Made by a program: the position numbers and the translations under genes. From the NCBI RefSeq assembly GCF_004118935.1, contig NZ_CP035375.1, positions 186,001-250,000 on the forward strand: a stretch of 64,000 bases of DNA, written 5' to 3'. The stretch is from Salinibacterium sp. UTAS2018. GTDB taxonomy: Bacteria > Actinomycetota > Actinomycetes > Actinomycetales > Microbacteriaceae. Shown here piece after piece: positions 7,194-16,104 of this stretch (position 1 is its first letter; each line of letters opens with the position of its first letter). The notes under the pieces are model-generated. The model did not search any database and was not told the DNA's origin. It saw nothing but the letters and a program-made list of their open reading frames with translations.

Positions 7194-8630
7194 CTAGCCG
7201 GCGTCGCTCGAGTGCGACTCCAAGAACTCGTAGAGTTCGCGGTCGTCGACGCCCGGGAAGGTTCCCGAGGGCAACGGCGACAGGATGTGGGCGTGGAGCT
7301 TGGCGCTCGACCAGGCGTTGCCTGCCCAACGGTCGCGAAGCACGTCCTCTGGCTTACGGCAGCAGGTTTCATCGGGGCAGGTAGAGGAACGACGCACGTC
7401 GGTGGCGCGGCCGCGGAACCACTTGGAGTGAGAGAAGGGCACACCGATCGTGATGGAGAACTCTTCAGCATCCGTCGTTCCCGTTTGGGTCGACTCGAAG
7501 AAGCTCCCTTCGGGAGTATCGGTGTACTGGTAGAACTCCGTCGTGCGGTTGGTGCGCGTGAACGCGGTGCGGGCGCTCCAATTGCGGCACACGAACTGGC
7601 CTTCGGCTGAGCCCGTGACATCCACCGGTAGTCGAAGCCCATCATTTTCGTAGGCCTTGTAAACGGCGCCGTCGTCGCCGACGCGCAAGAAGTGGGTCTC
7701 GAGGTCGAGGTGCGAAGTCGCAAGGTTGGTGAAGCGCAACGCTGCTGCCTCGTGGGTGACGCCAAAGGCATCCCGAAAGTCTTCGACGGCAATGTTGCGC
7801 GCCGCTTTGGCCTCGCTCAAAAATGTCACTGACTGCTTGAGCGGCATGAGCACGGCCGCTGCGAAGTAGTTGATTTCGAGACGCTGGTGCAAGAACTCGG
7901 CATAGCTCGTCGGCTCCGCGTGACCGAGAACGCGGTGCGCCATCGCCTGAAGCGCCATCGACCGCAAACCGTGACCACCGGGAATGGATGCCGGCGGCAA
8001 GTAGATACGTCCGTGCTTCAGGTCGGTAACCGAGCGTGCCGAATGGGGCAGGTCGTGCACGTGTACGAGCTCGAAGCCGAGCGATTCTGCCATCAGGCTC
8101 ACGGCACGATGCGTCAGTGCACCGGTGGTGTGGTTTCCGGCGATCGTGAGCTTCTCGGCCTCTTTCTCAAGGTCGGGCAAGTAGTTGTCGAGGGTGCGCA
8201 TGCGCTGGCGCAGCTCGGTGTTTGCTCGACGCGCTTCCTCGGGAGTCGCAATCGCCTGGCGCGAACGCGTCGATAGTTCGTGGTGAAGCCCCACGATCGC
8301 TTCGAGCGTCTCGTCAGGAATGCCCTTCGACGGACGAATCTTGGGCAGGCCGAGCGAAGCGTAAATGGTGCTGCGCTGCAGCCGGTCGAGCTCAATTTCG
8401 AGAGCAGCCCGCTTGGTCGGTGGGGTCTCCTCAAGCAAATCGGCAAGCTGGATGTCCGTGGCCGAGGCGATTGCCGACAACAGAGTCAGGCGAGGTTCAC
8501 GTCGCCCATTCTCCATAAGAGAGAGCTGACTGCCCGCGACTCCCACTTTGTCACCCAGTTGGTCGAGGGTCAGTCCGGCCGTGGTACGGAAATGTCGGAT
8601 GCGTTGCCCGAGAGTCACAAGATCATTCAC
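7194..8630 (-). CDS. RamB/ScfR-family short-chain fatty acyl transcriptional regulator
   Basis: The N-terminus is an XRE-type helix-turn-helix (LGQRIRHFRTTAGLTLDQLG, GVAGSQLSLMENGRREP). An IrrE-like domain with a degenerate HRVLGH motif follows, then a C-terminal DUF2083-type region with several cysteines (FVCRNWSARTAF, TCPDETCCRK). This matches RamB, the Corynebacterium/Mycobacterium regulator of acetate and glyoxylate genes. GTG at 8630 (VNDLVTLGQR) is preferred because helix 1 starts just after it; an upstream ATG at 8729 would add a Cys-rich, unconserved 33-residue lead. It is divergent from pckG, which suggests control of gluconeogenesis by acyl-CoA supply. That target is inference. Confidence 0.88.
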   Translation of the reverse strand: MNDLVTLGQRIRHFRTTAGLTLDQLGDKVGVAGSQLSLMENGRREPRLTLLSAIASATDIQLADLLEETPPTKRAALEIELDRLQRSTIYASLGLPKIRPSKGIPDETLEAIVGLHHELSTRSRQAIATPEEARRANTELRQRMRTLDNYLPDLEKEAEKLTIAGNHTTGALTHRAVSLMAESLGFELVHVHDLPHSARSVTDLKHGRIYLPPASIPGGHGLRSMALQAMAHRVLGHAEPTSYAEFLHQRLEINYFAAAVLMPLKQSVTFLSEAKAARNIAVEDFRDAFGVTHEAAALRFTNLATSHLDLETHFLRVGDDGAVYKAYENDGLRLPVDVTGSAEGQFVCRNWSARTAFTRTNRTTEFYQYTDTPEGSFFESTQTGTTDAEEFSITIGVPFSHSKWFRGRATDVRRSSTCPDETCCRKPEDVLRDRWAGNAWSSAKLHAHILSPLPSGTFPGVDDRELYEFLESHSSDAG

Positions 8631-8645
8631 ACGTTCACTATAACT

Positions 8646-8663
8646 AAAGAATACGCATTCTTT
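8646..8663. promoter_or_regulatory. Inverted repeat, candidate operator between ramB-like gene and pckG
   Basis: AAAGAAT (8646-8652), four bases ACGC, then ATTCTTT (8657-8663) form a perfect 7-bp inverted repeat, 15 bases upstream of the regulator's start codon on the minus strand and ~90 bases upstream of pckG. Position and symmetry suggest autoregulation by the XRE-domain regulator. The arms do not match the published corynebacterial RamB consensus that I recall, so the binding protein is unproven. Confidence 0.5.
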
Positions 8664-8754
8664 CGACTCTAATCGACAACAAGTGGCACAAAACTGGGTC
8701 ATCATCGAATAACAACAGTTTTTCCTCACAACAACACTTCAGCGGAAGGTAGAA

Positions 8755-10584
8755 ATGAGCATCGCCGAGATGACAAGGACGCACTTCTCCGCACCCGACG
8801 GAACAAATCAGAGCGTTATTAACTGGGTGGAAGAGATCGCCGCCCTCACTCAGCCCGACGAAGTCGTCTGGTGCAACGGAAGCCCCGCAGAGGCAGACGA
8901 GCTCGCCGAACTCATGATTGAGGCCGGCACGCTGACACGACTCAACGATGAGTACCGTCCCCACAGCTTTCTCGCCCGCAGCGACCCCAGCGATGTCGCT
9001 CGTGTCGAATCGCGCACCTTCATCTGCTCAGTCAACGAGAGCGACGCCGGCCCCTCCAACAACTGGGCTGCACCCGCAGATATGCGCAACACCCTCGGCG
9101 GGCTCTTCGAGGGCGCCATGCGCGGCCGCCGGATGTACGTTGTTCCGTTTTCCATGGGACCACTCGGTTCGCCCCTCGCCAAGATTGGCGTGCAGGTAAC
9201 CGACTCCCCCTACGTCGTTATGAGCATGGGCATCATGACGCGAATGGGAACCGCCGTTCTCAACGCCATCGATGACTCCACCGAGTGGGTGCGCGCCATC
9301 CACAGTGTTGGCGCCCCGCTCGCCGCCGGCGACACGGATGTGCCGTGGCCCTGCAACCAGACCAAATACATCAGTCACTTCCCCGAGACTCGCGAAATTT
9401 GGTCGTTCGGTTCCGCTTACGGCGGCAACGCCATTCTCGCGAAGAAGTCGTTCGCTCTGCGCATCGCTTCGGTGATCGCTCGCGACGAGGGATGGCTTGC
9501 CGAGCACATGCTGCTCCTCAAACTCACGAACCCCCGTGGTCGCGTCTTCCACATCGCTGCGGCATTCCCCAGCGCCTGTGGCAAGACCAACCTCGCAATG
9601 CTTAAGCCCACCATTCCCGGCTGGAAAGCCGAAACGATTGGTGATGACATCGCGTGGCTCGGCAAGGGAGCTGACGGCCGCCTGCGCGCCATCAACCCCG
9701 AAGCTGGCTTCTTTGGTGTGGCTCCCGGAACCGGAATCACCACCAACGAAACCGCCATGGACACCATCTGGGGCAACACCGTCTTCACCAACGTCGCGCT
9801 GAAAGACAACGGCGACGTCTGGTGGGAAGGCATGAGCGATGAAGTGCCTGAGCACCTGATCGATTGGCAAGGAAACGACTGGACTCCCGAAACGGGAACC
9901 CCCTCGTCGCATCCGAACTCACGTTTTACTGTGGCAGCAGCACAATGTCCCAGCATCGCAGATGACTGGGAATCGCCACAGGGCGTCGTAATTGACGCCA
10001 TAATCTTCGGCGGTCGCCGCGCGACCAACGTGCCGCTAGTGGTGGAGGCACGAGATTGGGAGCATGGCGTCTACCTGGGCGCCACTATCTCATCTGAGCG
10101 GACGGCGGCTGCCGAAGGCACCATTGGCGAACTACGGAGAGATCCGTTCGCCATGATGCCCTTCTGCGGATACAACATGGCAGACCACTGGAGCCACTGG
10201 CTCTCGGTCGGCCAGAATCTTCGCAGCTCGGGTACAGTGCCGCGCATCTTCCAAGTCAACTGGTTCCGTAAGGGTGCGGATGGCTCGTTCCTCTGGCCAG
10301 GCTTCGGCGAGAACTCTCGCGTGCTCGAGTGGATTCTCGAACGCGTCGACGGTCAAGTTGCCGCTCAGGAGAGCGCCCTCGGGCTGCTCCCCCGCGAAGG
10401 CGACCTCAATATCGACGGTCTCGGCCTCGATGAGAACGTGATGGAACAGCTTTTCGCGATCGATACCGAGTCATGGCTCGCCGAAGCGGCATCCACCGAA
10501 GAATTTTTTGCAACCTTCGATGGCCGGGTTCCCGCTGCTGTAGAACGCCAGCTTGAGCAGTTGAAAGCACGCCTCACAAGCTAA
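8755..10584 (+). CDS. pckG: Phosphoenolpyruvate carboxykinase (GTP)
   Basis: Converts oxaloacetate and GTP to PEP, GDP and CO2, the entry step of gluconeogenesis. The 609-residue length fits the GTP-dependent class. Visible motifs are the P-loop [13 protein letters not shown], the substrate segment [25 protein letters not shown] for metal binding, [24 protein letters not shown], and the aromatic-rich [14 protein letters not shown]. The start ATG follows GGAAGGTAG. It is divergent from the RamB-like regulator, consistent with carbon-source control. No terminator was found directly after it. Confidence 0.98.
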   Translation: MSIAEMTRTHFSAPDGTNQSVINWVEEIAALTQPDEVVWCNGSPAEADELAELMIEAGTLTRLNDEYRPHSFLARSDPSDVARVESRTFICSVNESDAGPSNNWAAPADMRNTLGGLFEGAMRGRRMYVVPFSMGPLGSPLAKIGVQVTDSPYVVMSMGIMTRMGTAVLNAIDDSTEWVRAIHSVGAPLAAGDTDVPWPCNQTKYISHFPETREIWSFGSAYGGNAILAKKSFALRIASVIARDEGWLAEHMLLLKLTNPRGRVFHIAAAFPSACGKTNLAMLKPTIPGWKAETIGDDIAWLGKGADGRLRAINPEAGFFGVAPGTGITTNETAMDTIWGNTVFTNVALKDNGDVWWEGMSDEVPEHLIDWQGNDWTPETGTPSSHPNSRFTVAAAQCPSIADDWESPQGVVIDAIIFGGRRATNVPLVVEARDWEHGVYLGATISSERTAAAEGTIGELRRDPFAMMPFCGYNMADHWSHWLSVGQNLRSSGTVPRIFQVNWFRKGADGSFLWPGFGENSRVLEWILERVDGQVAAQESALGLLPREGDLNIDGLGLDENVMEQLFAIDTESWLAEAASTEEFFATFDGRVPAAVERQLEQLKARLTS

Positions 10585-10596
10585 CCAACGAAACCG

Positions 10597-10679
10597 CCTC
10601 GCCGTTCGTCTTTATTAGTGTGACCACAATTGCGCTACCTATTGGCCATTCCTCGGCCACAATAGAGACGACGGCGAGG
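10597..10679 (+). promoter_or_regulatory. Long inverted repeat pairing with the sigma-factor Shine-Dalgarno region
   Basis: CCTCGCCGTTCGTCTTTAT (10597-10615) is nearly complementary to ATAGAGACGACGGCGAGG (10662-10679). Pairing is continuous for the outer nine bases and interrupted by one bulge and two mismatches further in. The right arm overlaps the AGGAGG at 10677-10682 that serves the GTG at 10689. If a transcript covers both arms, the ribosome site would be in a stem. The 46-base loop contains no gene. Confidence 0.5.
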
Positions 10680-10688
10680 AGGGGCTCA

Positions 10689-11246
10689 GTGACTGAGACC
10701 GAAAACACCCCTGCCCGCTGGGAAGACGTAGCCACACAACTCGTCGCCGAGCGAGGCGCGGCATTGACGCGTTACGCGTACCTGATTTCGGGCAACCGCG
10801 ACGACGCCTCCGACCTTGTGCACGATGCCCTCGTGAAAACCTTTGGCCGTCTGCGCAACGGTTTTGGCATCGCCAGCGCCGAAGCTTATGTACGTCGAGC
10901 GATTCTGAACACCTACCTTGACCGCGGTCGACGGATCAGCCGCTGGCGCAAGATCGCTCACCTCACGGTGGAGCCCGACATCCATGAATCTGCGGATGCT
11001 GACACCGAGGCTCGCTTAGACCTGCAGTCTCAACTGATGAAACTCCGCCCGCGCGAACGGGCGTGCGTTGTGCTTCGCTATTACGAAGACCTCAAAGTGG
11101 ACGACATTGCCGCAACCCTGGATATCAGCTCGGGAGCCGTGAAACGCTACCTGAGCGACGGGCTCGCCCGCATGGCTGTGAGTCTCGATCGCGCCGACGC
11201 GCACGCAGCCGCTGACTCACACAATCTGGGAGGCCACCGTGGTTGA
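10689..11246 (+). CDS. ECF (SigE-type) RNA polymerase sigma factor
   Basis: A 185-residue group IV sigma factor. Region 2 is visible as GAALTRYAYLISGNRDDASDLVHDALVKTFGRL and region 4 as LRPRERACVVLRYYEDLKVDDIAATLDISSGAVKRYLSDGL in pieces: the DALVKTF -10 contact and DISSGAVKRY recognition helix stand out. GTG at 10689 is preferred over the GTG at 10620 because AGGAGG lies six bases ahead and the extra 23 residues are not sigma-like. It overlaps the next gene by eight bases, so translation is coupled. Its regulon probably includes its neighbours, an inference from position. Confidence 0.9.
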   Translation: MTETENTPARWEDVATQLVAERGAALTRYAYLISGNRDDASDLVHDALVKTFGRLRNGFGIASAEAYVRRAILNTYLDRGRRISRWRKIAHLTVEPDIHESADADTEARLDLQSQLMKLRPRERACVVLRYYEDLKVDDIAATLDISSGAVKRYLSDGLARMAVSLDRADAHAAADSHNLGGHRG

Positions 11247-11991
11247 TGAAACCGAACTGCGCAACCAGTTTTCTGGCACCGAGCTGCCCCCAATCGATAT
11301 TGATACCGCCGCTGTGATTTCCGGAAGCAAGCGTCGCCGTCGTCCCCGTCAGTTTGCCGTGGGCGCCATCAGCGTGCTTGCAGCGAGCGCGCTCGTGTTC
11401 GCGGGGATCAACACGTATCAGCAGGCAGACCTGATCAGCACCACGGCGGGAGTGGTCGCTGAGGATTCGGGAGAAGCAGGAAGTCAGTTCGACGCCGAGA
11501 GCGACGCCGCTCCGTCAGACGCCCCGCAGGCCGCCCAAGACACAAGCCCAATCACCGCGGCGTGTGGCACCAGCATCCGCACCGATGCGGCAACGCCGTT
11601 CGGGCTGTCACTCGAACTGCAATTTCCCGCCGAGGTTGTGGCGTCGGGTAGCGCTTACGGCACGGTGCTCATGACTAATACCTCGGATGAGCCGGTTACC
11701 GGAACGACCGCGAACGTGCCCGACGTGAACCTGCTGCGCGACTCAATCGTGATTTCTCACAGCCCGGATGTACAGATTTTGTCGGTCATGCCGGTGAATC
11801 TGCAACCGGGCCAGAGCATCGCATTCGATGTCGCAATCGACGTTTTCGACTGCACCACTATCGACACCGGCGGCATGGTGGAACCCGGAACCTACGCTGT
11901 CAACGCGACTCTCGCCTTCGTGCCCGAGGATCCCGCCGAGGGCGATACTGCCGAAGTTCGCAGCGCAAAGTCAGTAATCACGCTGCAGTAA
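11239..11991 (+). CDS. Membrane-anchored protein coupled to ECF sigma factor, putative anti-sigma partner
   Basis: The 250-residue protein begins with a 30-35 residue cytoplasmic segment (MVDETELRNQFSG...SKRRRRPRQ). One transmembrane helix follows (about 38-58, FAVGAISVLAASALVFAGI), then an Asp/Ala-rich linker and an extracytoplasmic domain with two cysteines (TAACGTSI and VFDCTTID). The gene overlaps the sigma factor by eight bases, the arrangement usual for sigma/anti-sigma pairs, and topology fits. No zinc-binding HC2 motif is present, so anti-sigma function is inference. The C-terminal domain (SDEPVTGTTANV, QPGQSIAFDVAID) looks like an Ig-like beta fold. Confidence 0.65.
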   Translation: MVDETELRNQFSGTELPPIDIDTAAVISGSKRRRRPRQFAVGAISVLAASALVFAGINTYQQADLISTTAGVVAEDSGEAGSQFDAESDAAPSDAPQAAQDTSPITAACGTSIRTDAATPFGLSLELQFPAEVVASGSAYGTVLMTNTSDEPVTGTTANVPDVNLLRDSIVISHSPDVQILSVMPVNLQPGQSIAFDVAIDVFDCTTIDTGGMVEPGTYAVNATLAFVPEDPAEGDTAEVRSAKSVITLQ

Positions 11992-12046
11992 CCACAGCCG
12001 CCTTCGCTAGACTCCCCGTGTCACTGTCGTCGACGAAGGAGCACCC

Positions 12047-14068
12047 GTGAAGGCTCGACTAAGCGCCACTCTGGCGCTCGCTGCAACGCTCGCCTTGCTC
12101 ACCGCAGGGCCTGCTTTCGCGAGCGACCCCGTGAGCCTCGACGGCGGCTATGTCGTCGACTCGGTGGGTGTGCTTGATGGTGATTCGAGCGCCATCGACG
12201 GCGCCGTCGATTCGCTGTATGACAGCCAAGGCATCCAACTTTTCGTCGTTTACGTCGACGAATTCACCAACCCCAGCGATCCCGTCGACTGGGCTGATGC
12301 GACCGCAAACAACAATGGGCTCGGCGACAACGACCTGTTGCTGGCCGTTGCCGTTTCGCAGCGTCAGTACGCGCTTTCTGTTTCCGCTGATGCCGGGGTA
12401 ACGGATGCGCAGTTGGATGCCGCGGAAAGCGCGATCGAATCCGAGCTGCGCGACGACAACTGGGGTCAGGCGGCCGTTGCGGGGGCCAATTCTCTCGCCG
12501 GCGAAGACTCCGCGGCGACGGGCTCCGAAGCATCGAGCAGCATCCCGGTTTTGCCCATCGTGGGAGGCATCGCAGTGCTCGGTGCCGGAGCGTTCGTGAT
12601 TTATCGCGTACGACGCGGCGGAAAGGGTGGCCGCAGCGCCGCTCCCGCCGCCGAGGTCTCGCAGGAAGAGCTAGACCGTCGCGCCGGCAGCGCCCTGGTC
12701 GACCTGGATGACGCAGTCAAGACCAGCGAACAAGAGCTCGGCTTTGCCGAAGCACAGTTCGGTGCGGCCGCGACAGCCGGATTCCAAGCGTCGCTGGCCG
12801 AGGCGAATGCCGCGGTGACGAAGGCCTTCCGCATCCGTCAGCAACTCGATGACAGTGAGCCTGAAACGGCCGAGCAGAAGCGCGCCATGACGATCGAGAT
12901 CATCGAGCTGTGCGAGCACGCCGACGACTTGCTCGACGAGCAGGCTGCGGCGTTCGACGACCTTCGGCAACTTGAGACCAACGCACCCGCGGTTCTCGCT
13001 GAAACCTCCACCGCGATTGCTGCCGCAGCCCAACGCCTCCCTGCCACCGAGGCAGCCCTCGCGGCGCTCAGCGCGCGCTATGCCCCCGCCGCCATTGAGG
13101 CTGTTGCCGACAACGGTGCCCGGGCACAGGCCCTGCTGAGTTCGGCAGTTCATACGTCAACGGCGGCGCAGGCCTCCATCGAAGCCCAGAAGCCGAGTGA
13201 AGCTGCTGTCGCTGTGCGCGCCGCTCAAGCCGAACTGGGCCAGGCCATCCAATTGATGGATGCCGTCGATTCGTTGACCGCAGAGCTCCAGGCGGCAGAG
13301 CAAAAGCTTGCCGCCGCCATCACGGACACCACGAACGACATCGCTGCAGCGCGGGCGCTCCCCGCCGACAGCACGGCAGCAACTCTGCAGCCGTCGATCG
13401 CGAGGGCCGAAGCGGCGCTCGCAACCGCTCGGTCGGCAACAGCCGACCCTGTCGCCAGCTTGAGTTCGCTCGGCGATGCCAACGCTGCTCTCGAGACTGT
13501 TTTCCTGGGCGTGCGCGATCAGCAAGCCGCAATCGCTCAAGCAGCGACGCAGTTGGCGGCGGCCTTGGCGGCAGCACAATCTCGCATCACGACGACCGCG
13601 CAGTTCATCACGACGCGTCGTGGTGGCGTGGGCTCATCGGCGCGAACGAAGATCGCCGAGGCTGATCGTCAGCTCAAGCAGGCGCTCGCGCTGCAGGCAT
13701 CCGACCCGGTCACTGCTTTGACGCACGCGCGCTCGGCCGACCATCTGGCGGCGAGCGCGTATGACATCGCTCAGCGCGAGGTGTCGCAGTTCTCCGGCGG
13801 CTCCAACGCGGGCCTGGGCGGGCTGCTTGGTGGCTCGGGCTCCGGCGGTGGTGGAGATCTGCTCGGCGGCATCATCGGCGGGCTCATCGGCGGCAGCCTC
13901 GGCTCGCGCTCCTCACGACCGTCCTCGGGATACTCCTGGGGCGGCGGCTCGCGCTCGTCACGTCCATCTGGCGGCGGATTCTCGGGTGGCGGGCGCTCTG
14001 GCGGACGCAGCTCGGGCGGATCGTCTCGTCGCAGTGGTGGTGGCCGCAGCCGCGGCGGTAGATTCTAA
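12047..14068 (+). CDS. TPM-domain protein with membrane helix, long helical region and Gly/Ser tail
   Basis: The 673-residue protein has a signal peptide (residues 1-25, cleavage after GPAFA) and a TPM domain (residues ~35-155; YVVDSVGVLDGD, GIQLFVVYVDEF, NDLLLAVAVSQRQYALSV). One membrane helix follows (~170-188), then about 400 Ala/Glu/Gln-rich residues predicted as coiled coil on the cytoplasmic side. The last ~90 residues are Gly/Ser/Arg-rich low complexity (GGGRSGGRSSGGSSRRSGGG). TPM proteins assist photosystem repair in plants, and bacterial ones often lie next to PspA, as here (39-base gap). GTG start with AAGGAG five bases ahead. A role with PspA at the membrane is inference. Confidence 0.85.
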   Translation: MKARLSATLALAATLALLTAGPAFASDPVSLDGGYVVDSVGVLDGDSSAIDGAVDSLYDSQGIQLFVVYVDEFTNPSDPVDWADATANNNGLGDNDLLLAVAVSQRQYALSVSADAGVTDAQLDAAESAIESELRDDNWGQAAVAGANSLAGEDSAATGSEASSSIPVLPIVGGIAVLGAGAFVIYRVRRGGKGGRSAAPAAEVSQEELDRRAGSALVDLDDAVKTSEQELGFAEAQFGAAATAGFQASLAEANAAVTKAFRIRQQLDDSEPETAEQKRAMTIEIIELCEHADDLLDEQAAAFDDLRQLETNAPAVLAETSTAIAAAAQRLPATEAALAALSARYAPAAIEAVADNGARAQALLSSAVHTSTAAQASIEAQKPSEAAVAVRAAQAELGQAIQLMDAVDSLTAELQAAEQKLAAAITDTTNDIAAARALPADSTAATLQPSIARAEAALATARSATADPVASLSSLGDANAALETVFLGVRDQQAAIAQAATQLAAALAAAQSRITTTAQFITTRRGGVGSSARTKIAEADRQLKQALALQASDPVTALTHARSADHLAASAYDIAQREVSQFSGGSNAGLGGLLGGSGSGGGGDLLGGIIGGLIGGSLGSRSSRPSSGYSWGGGSRSSRPSGGGFSGGGRSGGRSSGGSSRRSGGGRSRGGRF

Positions 14069-14107
14069 TTACGGTTTCCTTCAGAAAACTCACGAAAGGC
14101 ACGTCGC

Positions 14108-14845
14108 ATGGCAAAGCAGTCAATTCTCGGACGAATCTCACAACTACTGAAGGCGAACATCAACTCGCTCCTCGACTCGGCGGAGGACCCTCAGTTGATG
14201 CTCGACCAGCTCGTGCGCGACTACACCAACTCCATTGCGGATGCGGAGAGCGCGGTAGCTCAGACCATCGGCAACCTGCGCCTCATGGAGCAGGATCACA
14301 CCGAAGACATTGACGCTGCTGCTGACTGGGGCCGCAAGGCTCTCGCGGCCAGCGGCAAGGCTGACGAACTGCGTGCCGGTGGCAACAGTGCGGATGCCGA
14401 CAAGTTCGACAACCTCGCTAAGGTCGCGATCGGTCGCCAGGTGTCCTCCGAGAACGAAGCTCGCACCGCGGAGCCGACGATCGCGTCGCAAACTCAAGTC
14501 GTCACCCAGCTCAAGAGTGGTCTCGATGGCATGCGCGCCAAACTGAGCGAACTCACCGCCAAGCGTGACGAGCTCGTTGCTCGCTCCAAGACGGTCGAAG
14601 CTCAGTCGCAGGTTCACGACGCCCTCAAGTCGATCGATCTCCTCGACCCGACGAGCGACCTCGGCCGCTTCGAGGACAAGATTCGCCGCGAAGAGGCCAA
14701 GGTTCTCGGCCAGCAGGAGCTCGCGGCATCCAGCCTCGACGCTCAGTTCGAAGGCCTCGAAGACCTCGGCAAGCAGACCGAAATTGAGGCTCGTCTCGCG
14801 GCTCTCAAGGCTGGCGGAACCCAGGCCCTCACCGCTGGCGAATAG
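14108..14845 (+). CDS. pspA: PspA/IM30-family phage-shock membrane-maintenance protein
   Basis: A 245-residue, almost wholly helical protein. The amphipathic N-terminus (MAKQSILGRISQLLKANINSLL) would bind stressed membranes. EDPQLMLDQLVRDYTNSI is the family signature, followed by a long coiled coil with AESAVAQTIGNLRLMEQDH and ELTAKRDELVARSK. Length and order match PspA/Vipp1/LiaH. It follows the TPM-domain gene by 39 bases with GAAAGG as ribosome site, so the two are very probably cotranscribed. The ECF sigma pair upstream may activate them (inference). No PspB/C/F genes are present. Confidence 0.93.
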   Translation: MAKQSILGRISQLLKANINSLLDSAEDPQLMLDQLVRDYTNSIADAESAVAQTIGNLRLMEQDHTEDIDAAADWGRKALAASGKADELRAGGNSADADKFDNLAKVAIGRQVSSENEARTAEPTIASQTQVVTQLKSGLDGMRAKLSELTAKRDELVARSKTVEAQSQVHDALKSIDLLDPTSDLGRFEDKIRREEAKVLGQQELAASSLDAQFEGLEDLGKQTEIEARLAALKAGGTQALTAGE

Positions 14846-14869
14846 CTCAGCAACTCGAAAGTTAAACGG

Positions 14870-15745
14870 ATGACAATTAATTACGTTGTCGTTCCGCAGT
14901 GGCAGGGCTCGGGTTCGTCCCGCGCGATGCAGCTTGTGGACGGTGCCGAGTCAATTCGGGGAGATCTTCCCTCTGCGTTGACTCGCACCGTCGACATTCC
15001 CCTCGAAGCGGGCGACCATCAGGGCACGGGCGTGCACCGCTACAGTTCGCTGTTGCTCGTGCGCGACCGGCTACGCCACGCTCTCGCCGAGGGCACCGAA
15101 GCTGGTGTTGACACTCATGTCACCATCGGTGGCGATTGTGGTGTTGAGCTCGCGGCGATCGAACATGTGAGCGCGAGCGAACCTGCCGTGGTGTGGCTGG
15201 ACGCGCATCCGGATCTGCACACTGCTGCGACGAGCCCCTCTGGTGCATTTACCGGCATGGTGTTGCGCACCCTTCTGGGTGAGGGGCCCCCTGAGCTGGT
15301 ACCCGCGCATCCTGTTCGCGCCGATCGGGTGATTCTCGCGGGCGTGCGCTCGGTCGATATTGCTGAAGATGACTACATCGGTCAGTCCGGCATCCGGATG
15401 CTCGGTCCCGTCGATTTCTCGGCGGAGACGTTGCTTGAGGCCATCGCCGCGACGGGCGCCGATTCGGTGTATCTCCATGTCGACTTAGATGTGCTCGATC
15501 CCGCGGACTTTGCAGGACTCGGCTCCCCCGTGCCGTTCGGCATCGAAGCGGGAGTGCTCATCGACGCGATTCGCGCTGTCGTGGCGAAGTATCCGCTGGC
15601 GGGCGCGGGCATTACCGAATTTGCTCCCGCGTCAATGGCGGCCGCGGTGGATGACTCCCCCACGATCCTGCGACTGATTGGCGCTTTAGCGAGCGCCGGC
15701 AGTCATTCGCGCGGTTCTTCCGCCACCGCGACCGACACCGAGTAG
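14870..15745 (+). CDS. Arginase/agmatinase-superfamily hydrolase with altered metal ligand
   Basis: The 291-residue ureohydrolase-like protein shows motif 2 (VWLDAHPDLHTA) and motif 3 (YLHVDLDVLDPADF), giving the Asp and His ligands of a binuclear Mn site. Motif 1 reads TIGGDCGVEL where classical arginases have GGDH, so one His ligand is replaced by Cys. I recall other actinobacterial paralogs sharing this GGDCG form. The substrate could be arginine, agmatine, formiminoglutamate or something else. It starts 24 bases after pspA. Its last 43 bases overlap the convergent lipoprotein gene. Confidence 0.85.
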   Translation: MTINYVVVPQWQGSGSSRAMQLVDGAESIRGDLPSALTRTVDIPLEAGDHQGTGVHRYSSLLLVRDRLRHALAEGTEAGVDTHVTIGGDCGVELAAIEHVSASEPAVVWLDAHPDLHTAATSPSGAFTGMVLRTLLGEGPPELVPAHPVRADRVILAGVRSVDIAEDDYIGQSGIRMLGPVDFSAETLLEAIAATGADSVYLHVDLDVLDPADFAGLGSPVPFGIEAGVLIDAIRAVVAKYPLAGAGITEFAPASMAAAVDDSPTILRLIGALASAGSHSRGSSATATDTE

Positions 15746-16020
15746 TTCGCCCCGTCGACATCCGTGATCGTCACTTCGCTGTCGAAGTCTTCGCCCAGCG
15801 TGGTGTCGGTAAGAACGCAGTCGAGCTTCGTGTTGTTCTTGAGCTGAATGGTGTCGGTGCCGCAGTTCATTTCGGGCGATTCGCCCGTCGACTGCTCGAG
15901 TGCCGAAACCGCCGTCGCGGCGATGTCACTCGCGGACACTTCGACGGGCGGCTCGCTGCTGCAGCCGCTGAGAAGGGCCGCCGTCGCGACAGCACACACG
16001 AGAATTGCGGATCGCAACAC
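15703..16020 (-). CDS. DUF4333-type small lipoprotein
   Basis: A 105-residue protein with lipoprotein signal MLRSAILVCAVATAALLSGCSS (lipobox LSGC, Cys ~20). A compact domain with two cysteines follows (EMNCGTDTIQL and LDCVLTD), which is the usual look of actinobacterial DUF4333 lipoproteins (conserved Cys pair, VxVTxVDG at the end: EVTITDVDGANYSV). Function is unknown. It overlaps the 3' end of the arginase-family gene on the opposite strand by 43 bases, so both C-termini are encoded by the same DNA. Confidence 0.82.
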   Translation of the reverse strand: MLRSAILVCAVATAALLSGCSSEPPVEVSASDIAATAVSALEQSTGESPEMNCGTDTIQLKNNTKLDCVLTDTTLGEDFDSEVTITDVDGANYSVSVAVAEEPRE

Positions 16021-16104
16021 AGGAGCCTCCGAAAAGTTGGGGTGGGTATGAGCTTATCGCCAGCATCCCTCCCACTGGCAGCCGCGCGGTCGTAGTCTGG
16101 GGCC

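Noticed and set aside
9028..9912. 294-residue open frame antisense to pckG
   Set aside because: Shadow of a highly conserved enzyme gene; no independent features.
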